Shown: positions 1 to 8,392 of the stretch, in pieces
Numbering within the stretch: position 1 is the first letter of the stretch
How the letters are laid out: each line of letters begins with the position of its first letter
DNA from: Bacteroidota bacterium
GTDB lineage: Bacteria; Bacteroidota; Bacteroidia; Bacteroidales; Paludibacteraceae
NCBI GenBank assembly: GCA_017860335.1
Contig: JAFNAU010000009.1
Coordinates: forward strand, 1 to 24,882
Length of the DNA: 24,882 bases
Reading direction: 5' to 3'
Made by a program: the position numbers and the translations under genes
The notes under the pieces: model-generated
Seen by the model: the letters and a program-made list of their open reading frames with translations, nothing else
Told to the model about the DNA's origin: nothing
Databases searched by the model: none

Positions 1-1307
1 AGCAATACAGGATGTCCTTTCATCACGTATTCCAGAATATCCCAAATGACCGGATCTTTTCGGTCAATAATCTTTTTGGCAGATTTTACAGTTTTTACTA
101 TCCCGCGTTCAATTAATTTGCGGATAACGAATGGTTTATAGAGTTCGGCTGCCATATCTTTAGGCAAACCACATTCGTGCATTTTCAGTTCAGGTCCAAC
201 GACAATTACCGAACGTGCAGAATAGTCAACACGTTTACCCAGCAAATTCTGACGAAAACGTCCTTGTTTACCTTTCAAACTATCTGACAATGATTTCAGC
301 GGACGATTGGCATCAGTTTTTACAGCGCTTGATTTACGCGAATTATCCAGTAACGAGTCCACTGCTTCCTGAAGCATACGTTTTTCGTTACGTAAAATTA
401 CTTCCGGAGCTTTAATTTCAATCAAACGTTTCAGACGATTGTTGCGGATTATTACACGACGGTACAAATCATTGAGGTCGGAAGTGGCAAAACGACCACC
501 ATCCAGTGGTACCAACGGACGTAATTCTGGTGGAATAACCGGAACAATCTTCACGATCATCCATTCCGGTTTATTCCGGTTTTTAGATGCCCGGAATGAT
601 TCTACGATCTGAAGACGTTTCAGGGCTTCAGTTTTGCGTTGTTGTGAAGTATCTGTATTTGCTCTGTTGCGCAACTCATAAGAAAGTGTATCCAAATCCA
701 GCCTTGTGAGCAAATCATAGATAGCATCAGCACCCATTTTTGCAATGAATTTGTTCGGATCACTATCGTCCAGCATTTGATTTTCACGTGGTAGTGTATC
801 CAGCAAATTCAGATATTCTTCTTCAGTGAGCAGTTCGTTATTTACAATATTTTCGCCGTTATCAAGAACACCCGCCTGAATAATCACATATTTTTCATAA
901 TAGATGATTGCATCCAGTTTTTTGGTAGGCATACCGAGCAAATAACCTATTTTATTAGGCAATGAACGGAAATACCAGATATGTGCTACGGGAACAACCA
1001 GTTGAATATGTCCCATTCGTTCACGACGGACTTTCTTCTCTGTTACTTCCACACCGCAGCGGTCACAAACAATGCCACGGTAACGGATACGTTTATACTT
1101 TCCGCAATGACATTCGAAATCCTTCGTTGGACCGAAAATTCGTTCGCAAAACAATCCATCCCGCTCGGGTTTGTAGGTACGGTAATTAATGGTTTCAGGT
1201 TTCAGCACTTCTCCACTCGAAAGTCGGAGTATTTCTTCCGGCGATGCCAACCCGATAGAGATTTTATTAAAACTACTCTTTGATTTATTATCGATTTTGA
1301 AAGCCAT
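1..1307 (-). CDS. rpoC: RNA polymerase beta' subunit RpoC, N-terminal part (cut by window edge)
   Basis: This is the beta' subunit of DNA-directed RNA polymerase, of which about 435 N-terminal residues are present. The frame stays open to the left edge, so the 3' part lies outside the window. It starts with MAFKIDNKSK at an ATG. The N-terminal zinc ribbon is visible as C66-x-C68 and C81-xx-C84 (ECHCGK and CDRCG). The switch/rudder-proximal stretch GKRVDYSARSVIVVGPELK is intact. The translation stops at about VMKGHPVLL, just before the catalytic NADFDGD loop would be expected, so the active site cannot be seen. The gene follows rpoB by 118 bp without a clear promoter, as in the usual rpoBC operon. 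The small palindrome at 1391-1407 in the gap is too weak to call a terminator. Confidence 0.97.
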   Translation of the reverse strand, partial: MAFKIDNKSKSSFNKISIGLASPEEILRLSSGEVLKPETINYRTYKPERDGLFCERIFGPTKDFECHCGKYKRIRYRGIVCDRCGVEVTEKKVRRERMGHIQLVVPVAHIWYFRSLPNKIGYLLGMPTKKLDAIIYYEKYVIIQAGVLDNGENIVNNELLTEEEYLNLLDTLPRENQMLDDSDPNKFIAKMGADAIYDLLTRLDLDTLSYELRNRANTDTSQQRKTEALKRLQIVESFRASKNRNKPEWMIVKIVPVIPPELRPLVPLDGGRFATSDLNDLYRRVIIRNNRLKRLIEIKAPEVILRNEKRMLQEAVDSLLDNSRKSSAVKTDANRPLKSLSDSLKGKQGRFRQNLLGKRVDYSARSVIVVGPELKMHECGLPKDMAAELYKPFVIRKLIERGIVKTVKSAKKIIDRKDPVIWDILEYVMKGHPVL

Positions 1308-1425
1308 GTTTTATATTGACAATTTATTTATTTACAAATTACTTTTCTCACGTTTGTAAAAAAAGTTCTCTAAATTGATTTTCCCATAATTTTCACTCAG
1401 TGAGAAAGTTAGGGGGCTTTTCAGA

Positions 1426-4400
1426 TTATTCTAAATTTATGCTTAATCCTAAACCACGCAATTCATGCAATAATACATTGAGTGATTCCGGGATTCCGGG
1501 TGTAGGCATTGGATCACCTTTCACGATTGCTTCGTAGGTTCGTGCACGACCCATAACATCATCCGATTTTACAGTAAGGATTTCCTGCAGAATGTGTGAT
1601 GCACCAAAAGCTTCAAGCGCCCATACCTCCATTTCACCAAAACGCTGACCACCAAACTGTGCTTTACCACCGAGTGGTTGTTGAGTTATAAGTGAATATG
1701 GACCGATGGATCTAGCATGCATTTTATCTTCAACCATATGACCAAGTTTAAGCATGTAGATTATACCAACCGTTGCAGTCTGATCAAACCGTTCACCGGT
1801 ACCTCCATCATAGAGATATGTTTTACCGTAACGCGGTACCCCTGCTTTGTCGCACCATTGGTCCAGGTCATCGAGTGATGCTCCATCAAAAATCGGAGTT
1901 GCAAATCTTAAACCCAATTCTTTTCCGGCCCATCCCAGTACGGTTTCAAAAATCTGACCAAGGTTCATACGTGAAGGTACACCAAGCGGATTTAACACAA
2001 TGTCCACAGGAGTTCCGTCTTCGAGGAAAGGCATATCTTCCTGACGTACAATCTTCGAAACGATACCCTTATTACCGTGACGACCTGCCATCTTATCACC
2101 CACACGGATTTTACGTTTTTTGGCAATATAAACTTTAGCCATTTGAACAATTCCATTTGGAAGTTCGTCACCAATGGTAATATTGAACTTCTGGCGTTTG
2201 ATCTGGGCGTCCAGTTCTTTATACTTATGTAAATAATTCAGTATTAACTGACGAATCAAATCATTCTTATGATTATCCGATGTCCATTTTCCCAATTGAA
2301 TAGTGGTGAAATCAATTTCGCGCAAACGTTCAGCAGTAAATTTGCTGTTGCGGGATACGATGTCAGAACCTAAAAAGTCTTTTACTCCGGCTGAAGTCTT
2401 ATCTTCAATGATAACTAGTAATTTCTCTATCAGTGTTTCTTTCAGCGAAGCTGACTGTACTTCAAAATCTTCATCCAATTTGGGCAAAACAGCTTTGTCT
2501 GCTAATTTGGATTTGCGATTCTTTTGTGCTTTTGAGAATAATCGTTTACCTATAACTACTCCTGAAAGCGATGGCGTAGCTTTCAATGAAGCATCTTTAA
2601 CATCACCGGCTTTATCACCAAAGATAGCGCGCAACAGTTTTTCTTCGGGTGAAGGATCAGATTCCCCTTTTGGAGTGATTTTACCAATAATGATATCACC
2701 GGGTTCAATACGTGCTCCAATTCGAATAATACCATTTTCATCCAAATCTTTTGTAGCTTCTTCGCTTACATTAGGAATATCTGAAGTGAATTCTTCAATA
2801 CCCCGTTTTGTCTCACGAACTTCCAGCAACTGCTCAACAACATGTACGGAGGTGAAAATATCTTCGCGTACTACTCTTTCGTTGATTACAATGGCATCCT
2901 CAAAATTATATCCTTTCCATGGCATGAATGCCACTTTAAGGTTTTTACCTAAAGCTAATTCACCATTATGAGTGGAATAACCTTCAGTCATTATCTGACC
3001 ATAATTAACTTTTTGTCCTTTTGTAACAATAGGACGAAGGTCAATTGTGGTATTTTGGTTTGTTTTCTGAAATTTTGGCAAATTATAGGTTTTCACTGCG
3101 GTATCAAAGCTTACAAACTCCTCTTCTTCGGTACGCGTATAGCGAACTTTTATGGTCGTAGCATCCACAAATTCAACAACTCCCTCGCCTTCAGCTGTAA
3201 TTTGAGTACGTGAGTCACGAATTAACTGGCCTTCGATTCCTGTTCCTACAATAGGGGCATCGCACCGTAGCAATGGCACAGCCTGACGCATCATGTTGGA
3301 GCCCATCAACGCACGGTTAGCATCATCATGCTCAAGAAAAGGTATTAATGCGGCTGCAATAGATGCAATTTGTGAAGGTGCAACATCCATCAAATTAACT
3401 TCAGATGGTGGTACTACAGGGAAATCTGCTTCAAGACGCGTTTTCACAACTTTACGGATAAAACCACCATCATCTGTAAGTGGAGCATTACCCTGAGCTA
3501 CTACTAAATCTTCTTCTTCTTCAGCGGTATAATACTTAATACCTTCTGGAGTTAAATCTACTTTTGAGTTATTAACAGTTCGATACGGTGTAGCAATAAA
3601 GCCTAATTCATTAATTTTGGCATAAATACAAAGTGACGATATCAAACCGATATTTGGACCTTCCGGAGTTTCAATAGGACAAAGGCGTCCGTAATGGGTA
3701 TAGTGTACGTCGCGTACCTCAAAACCGGCACGTTCACGTGAAAGACCACCAGGACCTAAGGCTGATAAACGACGTTTGTGTGTGATTTCAGCCAACGGAT
3801 TTTGCTGATCCATAAACTGAGAAAGAGCATTTGTTCCGAAAAATGAATTTATTACTGATGATATGCTTTTTGCATTAATCAGGTCAATAGGCGTAAATAC
3901 TTCATTATCGCGTACATTCATTCTTTCACGAATGGTACGTGCCATACGTGCAAGACCAACTCCGAACTGATTGTAAAGTTGTTCACCCACGGTACGTACA
4001 CGACGGTTGCTTAAGTGGTCAATATCATCAACTTCTGCTTTCGAGTTGATTAACTCAACCAGGTATTTGATAATTTCGATTATATCTTCTTTTGTCAGTA
4101 CCTTGATATCCGAATTAGTTGATAGGTTCAGTTTTCGGTTAATACGGAAACGTCCCACATCACCAAGGTCATATCTCTTTTCGGAGAAAAACAAATTATT
4201 GATTACCTCTCTTGCTGAAGAGTCGTCAGCAGGTTCGGCATTACGCAATTGTCTGTAAATATACAACACAGCTTCTTTTTCCGAATTACTCGGGTCTTTC
4301 TGCAGAGTATTGTAAATGATTGCATAATCCGATTGGTTTACATCCTCTTTATGTATAAGAACAGCTTGTGTTCCCGATTCTATAATTTCTTCAATGTGGT

Positions 4401-5235
4401 TGTTTTCCAGAACAGTTTCACGGTCAATTATCACCTCATTACGTTCGATGGTTACTACCTCACCGGTATCTTCATCAACAAAATCTTCGTTCCACGTTTT
4501 CAACACACGGGCTGCAAGTCTTTTGCCTACGACCTTTTTAAGATTTGTCTTGTTAACCTTTACTTCTTCAGCCAGATTGAATATTTCGAGTATGTCTTTA
4601 TCACTTTCAAAACCAATAGCCCGTAACAGAGTTGTTACCGGTAATTTCTTCTTACGGTCAATGTACGCATACATGACGTTATTGATGTCGGTGGCGAATT
4701 CAATCCACGAACCTCTGAATGGAATTATTCTCGCAGAATAAAGTTTTGTACCATTAGCGTGCATGCTTTGACCGAAGAATACACCCGGCGAACGGTGGAG
4801 CTGAGATACAATAACACGTTCGGCACCATTGATTACAAATGTGCCTTTGGGGGTCATATATGGAATAGGTCCCAGATATACATCCTGAATAACAGTATCG
4901 AAATCTTCGTGATCAGGATCGGTGCAGTATAATTTCAGTTTTGCCTTAAGGGGGACACTGTATGTCAAACCGCGTTCGAAACATTCTTCGATGGAATAAC
5001 GGGGAGGATCAATAAAATAATCCAGGAATTCTAATACAAAATTGTTTCGTGTATCGGCAATTGGGAAGTTTTCGGTAAAAACTTTATATAAACCTTCGGT
5101 TTTCCTTTTTTCGGGCGCCGTGTCCATTTGAAAAAAGTCGTGGAAAGATTTTAATTGTACCTCCAGAAAATCAGGATACTCCATTTGATTTTTGATGGAA
5201 GCAAAATTTATTCTTTGATTATTATTTGAAGACAT
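1426..5235 (-). CDS. rpoB: RNA polymerase beta subunit RpoB
   Basis: This is the beta subunit of RNA polymerase, 1269 aa from the chosen ATG (MSSNNNQRINFASIK). The frame extends 26 codons further upstream to an earlier ATG at 5313. That extension reads through a strong hairpin and does not look like RpoB, whereas the chosen start aligns with the family's N-terminus. The rifampicin pocket is readable (SQFMDQQNP, THKRRLSALGPGGL). Q473, D476, H486 and S491 correspond to E. coli Q513, D516, H526 and S531, all in the wild-type state, so a rifampicin-sensitive enzyme is inferred. The substrate-binding EGPNIGLI and the C-terminal GGKAQFGGQRFGEMEVWALEA segment that packs on beta' are present. It is preceded by rplL with two hairpins in the 119-bp gap and followed by rpoC. 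The upstream bases show no Shine-Dalgarno sequence, as is usual in Bacteroidetes. Confidence 0.98.
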   Translation of the reverse strand: MSSNNNQRINFASIKNQMEYPDFLEVQLKSFHDFFQMDTAPEKRKTEGLYKVFTENFPIADTRNNFVLEFLDYFIDPPRYSIEECFERGLTYSVPLKAKLKLYCTDPDHEDFDTVIQDVYLGPIPYMTPKGTFVINGAERVIVSQLHRSPGVFFGQSMHANGTKLYSARIIPFRGSWIEFATDINNVMYAYIDRKKKLPVTTLLRAIGFESDKDILEIFNLAEEVKVNKTNLKKVVGKRLAARVLKTWNEDFVDEDTGEVVTIERNEVIIDRETVLENNHIEEIIESGTQAVLIHKEDVNQSDYAIIYNTLQKDPSNSEKEAVLYIYRQLRNAEPADDSSAREVINNLFFSEKRYDLGDVGRFRINRKLNLSTNSDIKVLTKEDIIEIIKYLVELINSKAEVDDIDHLSNRRVRTVGEQLYNQFGVGLARMARTIRERMNVRDNEVFTPIDLINAKSISSVINSFFGTNALSQFMDQQNPLAEITHKRRLSALGPGGLSRERAGFEVRDVHYTHYGRLCPIETPEGPNIGLISSLCIYAKINELGFIATPYRTVNNSKVDLTPEGIKYYTAEEEEDLVVAQGNAPLTDDGGFIRKVVKTRLEADFPVVPPSEVNLMDVAPSQIASIAAALIPFLEHDDANRALMGSNMMRQAVPLLRCDAPIVGTGIEGQLIRDSRTQITAEGEGVVEFVDATTIKVRYTRTEEEEFVSFDTAVKTYNLPKFQKTNQNTTIDLRPIVTKGQKVNYGQIMTEGYSTHNGELALGKNLKVAFMPWKGYNFEDAIVINERVVREDIFTSVHVVEQLLEVRETKRGIEEFTSDIPNVSEEATKDLDENGIIRIGARIEPGDIIIGKITPKGESDPSPEEKLLRAIFGDKAGDVKDASLKATPSLSGVVIGKRLFSKAQKNRKSKLADKAVLPKLDEDFEVQSASLKETLIEKLLVIIEDKTSAGVKDFLGSDIVSRNSKFTAERLREIDFTTIQLGKWTSDNHKNDLIRQLILNYLHKYKELDAQIKRQKFNITIGDELPNGIVQMAKVYIAKKRKIRVGDKMAGRHGNKGIVSKIVRQEDMPFLEDGTPVDIVLNPLGVPSRMNLGQIFETVLGWAGKELGLRFATPIFDGASLDDLDQWCDKAGVPRYGKTYLYDGGTGERFDQTATVGIIYMLKLGHMVEDKMHARSIGPYSLITQQPLGGKAQFGGQRFGEMEVWALEAFGASHILQEILTVKSDDVMGRARTYEAIVKGDPMPTPGIPESLNVLLHELRGLGLSINLE

Positions 5236-5291
5236 TGTCAAAGAGGTTTTGTATTGTTTAGTGCGAAGAACTGAATATTTAGTATAGACAG

Positions 5292-5331
5292 AAAAAGGTT
5301 TAGAATCCCTCATATCGAGGGAAACTAAACC
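5292..5331 (-). terminator. Terminator/attenuator-like hairpin between rplL and rpoB
   Basis: On the minus strand, arms GGTTTAG and CTAAACC enclose a 2x2 TT/TT internal loop, a second stem TCCCTC/GAGGGA and a GATAT loop. Five T residues follow at once (5296-5292). The structure has the form of an intrinsic terminator but lies inside an operon whose downstream genes are essential. I therefore infer partial termination that lowers rpoBC relative to the ribosomal protein genes, analogous to the known rplL-rpoB attenuator of E. coli. The degree of read-through cannot be judged from sequence. Confidence 0.75.
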
Positions 5332-5335
5332 AAAA

Positions 5336-5350
5336 ACCTGATTATCAGGT
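5336..5350 (-). repeat. Small inverted repeat just after rplL
   Basis: A perfect 7-bp inverted repeat with a one-base centre (ACCTGAT-A-ATCAGGT on the minus strand) lies between the rplL stop and the larger hairpin. As RNA it would form a 5-bp stem with a 5-nt loop, followed by a T5 run. It forms a tandem pair with the stronger hairpin just downstream. Confidence 0.6.
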
Positions 5351-5354
5351 AATT

Positions 5355-5729
5355 TTATTTAAGTTCAACTTCAGCTCCGCCTTCTTCAAGTGATTTTTTG
5401 AGGGCTTCGGCTTCGTCTTTAGCAACACCTTCTTTAATGTTTGATGGTGCAGCATCTACTAAATCTTTAGCTTCTTTCAAGCCAAGACCTGTAAGTTCTT
5501 TTACTAATTTAACGATTGCCAATTTATTAGCTCCGGCTGCTTTCAATACAACATCAAAAGATGTTTTTTCTTCAACAACTGGACCTGCGGCAGCAGGACC
5601 CGCGGCAACTGCAACTGCAGCAGCTGCTGGTTCAATACCGTATTCGTCTTTCAAAATTTGGGCTAACTCGTTAACTTCTTTTACTGTTAAGTTAACCAAT
5701 TGTTCTGCAAAAGCTTTCAAATCTGCCAT
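5355..5729 (-). CDS. rplL: 50S ribosomal protein L7/L12
   Basis: This is the ribosomal stalk protein L7/L12, 124 aa, which forms dimers on L10 and recruits the translational GTPases. The N-terminal dimerisation domain covers about residues 1-33. An Ala/Pro/Gly-rich flexible hinge follows (about 34-53), then the globular C-terminal domain. That domain carries the conserved factor-binding helix region KLAIVKLVKELTGLGLKEAKDLV. The hinge sequence is low complexity and produces a spurious ORF on the opposite strand. The gene lies 41 bp downstream of rplJ, as in nearly all bacteria. No promoter is evident in the gap, so it is probably co-transcribed with the upstream genes. Confidence 0.98.
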   Translation of the reverse strand: MADLKAFAEQLVNLTVKEVNELAQILKDEYGIEPAAAAVAVAAGPAAAGPVVEEKTSFDVVLKAAGANKLAIVKLVKELTGLGLKEAKDLVDAAPSNIKEGVAKDEAEALKKSLEEGGAEVELK

Positions 5730-5770
5730 TTTTTTTATAATTTTATAATTTTATTTTTTTATTTTATTTA

Positions 5771-6295
5771 TTATTGTCTTTCACCAAGTGTCTTTAACAC
5801 GCCGTGAATAGTATTTCCTCCTGATTGGAGTGCGGACACAACGTTCTTAGCAGGTGATTGCAGTAATGCAATGATATCGCCGATAAGTTCGTATTTACTT
5901 TTGATATGTACAAGTGCATCAAGATGATTTTCTCCAATGTAGAAACTTTCTTCAACGTATGCTGCTTTTAACACTGGTTTTTTTGCTTTGTTTTTCTTAC
6001 TAAAGTCCTCTATCACTTTAGCAGGAACATTCGCAGTGTTACACAACATTAATGAAGTTTCTCCTTTCAGAGTACCATATAATTCACTAAAATCCACATC
6101 TGAGCTTTCAAGAGCTTTTCTGAGCAGGGTGTTTTTTACAACCAGCAATTTAATATCCTGATTGTAGCATGTTCTTCTGAGTTCGCTGGTTTGTGTGGCA
6201 TTTAATCCACCAATATCAGCCAAATAGAAGTGAGCGTATTCACCTATCGTTGACTCTAACTGTTTGATGATTGTGCTTTTATCTTCCTTTTTCAT
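5771..6295 (-). CDS. rplJ: 50S ribosomal protein L10
   Basis: This is L10, 174 aa, the base of the ribosomal stalk. It binds 23S rRNA through its N-terminal domain and L7/L12 dimers through its C-terminal helix. The family hallmarks are readable: NATQTSELRR near residues 33-42, VVKNTLLRKAL near 53-63, then a C-terminal alpha-helical tail ending VLKTLGERQ. It follows rplA by only 11 bp. That leaves no room for the long L10 leader found upstream of rplJ in some other phyla, so autogenous control by that mechanism is not apparent here. Confidence 0.97.
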   Translation of the reverse strand: MKKEDKSTIIKQLESTIGEYAHFYLADIGGLNATQTSELRRTCYNQDIKLLVVKNTLLRKALESSDVDFSELYGTLKGETSLMLCNTANVPAKVIEDFSKKNKAKKPVLKAAYVEESFYIGENHLDALVHIKSKYELIGDIIALLQSPAKNVVSALQSGGNTIHGVLKTLGERQ

Positions 6296-6306
6296 AACCT
6301 TGATTA

Positions 6307-7002
6307 TTAATCTTCTACCGTTTTAGGGTCAATTTTTATACCTGCACTCATTGTGCTCGAAAGATAAATGCTCTTAACATACGTACCTTTGGCAGTGGTT
6401 GGTTTCAGTTTAATCAGTGTAGTTATGAATTCCTTTGCATTCTGAGCAATTTGTTCAGCTGTAAATGAAACTTTTCCTACAGAAGTATGAACAATACCGT
6501 ATTTATCAACTTTAAAGTCGATTTTACCTTGTTTTACTTCTTTTACTGCTTTACCAACTTCGGTAGTAACAGTTCCGCTTTTCGGATTTGGCATCAAACC
6601 ACGAGGTCCCAATACACGTCCTAAAGCTCCTATCTTACCCATGATAGCCGGTTGAGTAATGATTACATCAACATCGGTCCATCCGCCTTTGATTTTTTCA
6701 ATATATTCATCAAGCCCTACATAGTCAGCTCCAGCTTCTTTTGCAGCAGCTTCCTGATCGGGAGTACATAATGCAAGAACCCTTACTTGTTTACCAGTAC
6801 CATTTGGAAGTGACACCACGCCACGTACCATCTGGTTAGCTTTACGGGGGTCAACACCTAAGCGCACGTCAACATCAACAGAAGCGTCAAATTTTGCATT
6901 AGTAATTTCTTTTACCAATGCAGAAGCTTCTGCCAAAGAATAGGCCTTTCCTGCTTCAATTTTTTCTAAAGCTAACCTTTGATTTTTTGTCAGTTTACTC
7001 AT
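6307..7002 (-). CDS. rplA: 50S ribosomal protein L1
   Basis: This is L1, 231 aa, of the L1 stalk that helps release deacylated tRNA from the E site. Typical L1 stretches are present: VDVDVRLGVDPRKANQMVRG near the N-terminus, the central GKIGALGRVLGPRGLMPNPKSGTVT, and the C-terminal SAGIKIDP. The length and single-frame integrity are normal. It starts 16 bp after rplK, consistent with an L11-L1 operon unit. In other bacteria L1 represses its own operon, but I could not identify an L1-binding mimic in the leader with confidence. Confidence 0.98.
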   Translation of the reverse strand: MSKLTKNQRLALEKIEAGKAYSLAEASALVKEITNAKFDASVDVDVRLGVDPRKANQMVRGVVSLPNGTGKQVRVLALCTPDQEAAAKEAGADYVGLDEYIEKIKGGWTDVDVIITQPAIMGKIGALGRVLGPRGLMPNPKSGTVTTEVGKAVKEVKQGKIDFKVDKYGIVHTSVGKVSFTAEQIAQNAKEFITTLIKLKPTTAKGTYVKSIYLSSTMSAGIKIDPKTVED

Positions 7003-7018
7003 TCTAATTGAAGTTTAA

Positions 7019-7462
7019 TTAATTATTACTTGGAAATTCGCCTTTAACGGCTATACCCATGCTTCGAGCAGTACCTGCTACCATTCTCATGGCAGAGTCC
7101 AACTCAAAACAATTCAAATCGACCATTTTGTCTGTTGCTATCTGTTTTACCTGTTCCCAAGTGATTTCAGCCACTTTTTTGCGGTTAGGTTCTGCAGATC
7201 CGCCTTTCACTTTTGCAACTTCAATTAACTGAACTGCAACAGGTGGAGTTTTTACTACAAAGTCAAATGATTTATCGGTATAATAGGTGATGATAACGGG
7301 CAAAATTTTTCCCGCTTTTTCCTGGGTTCTGGCATTAAATTGTTTGCAAAACTCCATAATGTTGATACCTTTTGATCCCAACGCAGGGCCAACAGGTGGA
7401 GATGGGTTTGCCGCACCTCCTTTTATCTGCAATTTAATAAGTCCAGCAATCTCTTTTGCCAT
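7019..7462 (-). CDS. rplK: 50S ribosomal protein L11
   Basis: This is L11, 147 aa, a component of the GTPase-associated centre on 23S rRNA. The N-terminal domain carries the proline-rich thiostrepton-region motif ANPSPPVGPALGSKGINIMEF. The C-terminal rRNA-binding domain ends with the SAMRMVAGTARSMGI stretch typical of the family. It lies 60 bp downstream of nusG and 16 bp upstream of rplA. The order nusG-rplK-rplA-rplJ-rplL is the standard bacterial one. Confidence 0.98.
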   Translation of the reverse strand: MAKEIAGLIKLQIKGGAANPSPPVGPALGSKGINIMEFCKQFNARTQEKAGKILPVIITYYTDKSFDFVVKTPPVAVQLIEVAKVKGGSAEPNRKKVAEITWEQVKQIATDKMVDLNCFELDSAMRMVAGTARSMGIAVKGEFPSNN

Positions 7463-7522
7463 AATTGTTTATTTTATTTGAAGTTAATATCGAGTTAGAG
7501 ACTTTTGTAACAATAAAATCTC

Positions 7523-8053
7523 TTACTCCTTTTCTACCTGAGTGAAGCTTAACTCGAGCGGTGTTTTACGCCCGAAAATCAATACCATAACTTTCAGTTT
7601 CTTTTTCTCATTGTTTACGTCTTCTATCAGACCACTAAAACCACTGAACGGTCCATTGATGACCTTTACATTTTCACCCACATAGAAAGGCGTGAGCATT
7701 TCTTCACCAGTTTCCTGCAATTCGTCAACCGTACCCAAAATTCTGTTTACCTCTGACTGACGTATTGGAATAGGGCTGTTGTCTTTTTCTGTTAAGAAAC
7801 CAAGTACATTGGGAATGTTCCGTAAACGATGTTGAATTTCACCTGTCAGGTTCGCTTCTACAAGGACATAACCGGGAAGATAACTACGTTCTTTGGTAAT
7901 TTTCTTTCCGTTACGAATCTGAAAAACCTTTTCAGTAGGAATCAATACCTGAGCAACATACTGACCAAGATCAGAATTTTTGATTTCTGCATCAATGTAT
8001 TCCTTCACCTTGTTCTCTTTTCCGCTAATGGCACGCACAACGTACCACTTCAT
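7523..8053 (-). CDS. nusG: Transcription termination/antitermination factor NusG
   Basis: NusG binds RNA polymerase through its N-terminal NGN domain and couples it to Rho or the ribosome through its KOW domain. I start it at ATG 8053 (MKWYVVRAISGKENKVKEY), giving 176 aa. The frame extends 11 codons further to a TTG at 8086, but the family's conserved WYVV motif begins right after the chosen ATG. NGN landmarks include PTEKV and the PGYVLVE segment. The KOW domain is readable as VKVINGPFSGFSGLIEDVN, followed by the terminal FGRKTPLELSFTQVEKE. The gene follows secE by 43 bp, the nearly universal secE-nusG arrangement. Confidence 0.96.
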   Translation of the reverse strand: MKWYVVRAISGKENKVKEYIDAEIKNSDLGQYVAQVLIPTEKVFQIRNGKKITKERSYLPGYVLVEANLTGEIQHRLRNIPNVLGFLTEKDNSPIPIRQSEVNRILGTVDELQETGEEMLTPFYVGENVKVINGPFSGFSGLIEDVNNEKKKLKVMVLIFGRKTPLELSFTQVEKE

Positions 8054-8096
8054 GTTAGTAGTCTCAGTCACAATCTCTACCTCCAATTATTAATGG

Positions 8097-8303
8097 TTAA
8101 AACAATCCGTAAATAAATGTCATTATAGACTCAAACGCATAGTCCATTAACCAAACAATCAGCGCCAAAATGATGGAAGCTATCAATACGACAACTGCAC
8201 TGTTTGTAAGCTCCGAGCGCGATGGCCAGGAAACCTTATGAACCAGTTCGGTATAAGATTCTTTAAAGCTGTTTCCAACTTTTGCTAAAAAATTATTCTT
8301 CAT
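8097..8303 (-). CDS. secE: Protein translocase subunit SecE
   Basis: This is a small SecE of 68 aa, the essential clamp subunit of the SecYEG channel in the inner membrane. It has the short single-TM form. The amphipathic region holds the family motif ELVHKVSWPSRSEL, followed by one membrane segment from about residue 33 to 55. The frame is open upstream as far as 8450, but that part translates tRNA-Trp and the end of tuf. The ATG at 8303, 16 bp after the tRNA, is the real start. It lies immediately upstream of nusG. Confidence 0.95.
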   Translation of the reverse strand: MKNNFLAKVGNSFKESYTELVHKVSWPSRSELTNSAVVVLIASIILALIVWLMDYAFESIMTFIYGLF

Positions 8304-8319
8304 ACTTAAATAGAATTTG

Positions 8320-8392
8320 CACGGGCAGAGAGGCTCGAACTCCCGACACCTGGTTTTGGAGACCAGTGCTCTACCAACTGAGCTACGCCCGT
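8320..8392 (-). tRNA. tRNA-Trp(CCA)
   Basis: This is a 73-nt cloverleaf. It has a 7-bp acceptor stem (ACGGGCG with TGCCCGT, one G-T wobble), D arm GCTC/GAGC, anticodon stem CTGGT/ACCAG with loop CTCCAAA giving anticodon CCA, and T arm GGGAG/CTCTC with TTCGAGC. The discriminator is G73, as expected for tRNA-Trp, and CCA is not encoded. Its 5' end overlaps the last codons and stop of tuf by 10 bp. It sits between tuf and secE, where many bacteria carry tRNA-Trp. Confidence 0.97.

Noticed and set aside
2303..2971. 222-codon open frame on the plus strand inside rpoB
   Set aside because: It is antisense to a conserved part of rpoB and its translation is serine-rich with no family likeness. It is a shadow of the real gene.
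5236..5313. 26-codon N-terminal extension of RpoB to an upstream ATG
   Set aside because: It overlaps the strong hairpin and does not resemble RpoB N-termini. MSSNNNQRINF is the expected start.
5398..5748. 116-codon plus-strand frame opposite rplL
   Set aside because: It is produced by the low-complexity hinge and charged helices of rplL read backwards.
7463..7522. L1-binding autoregulatory site before rplK
   Set aside because: No convincing mimic of the 23S L1-binding structure was seen in the 60-bp leader.
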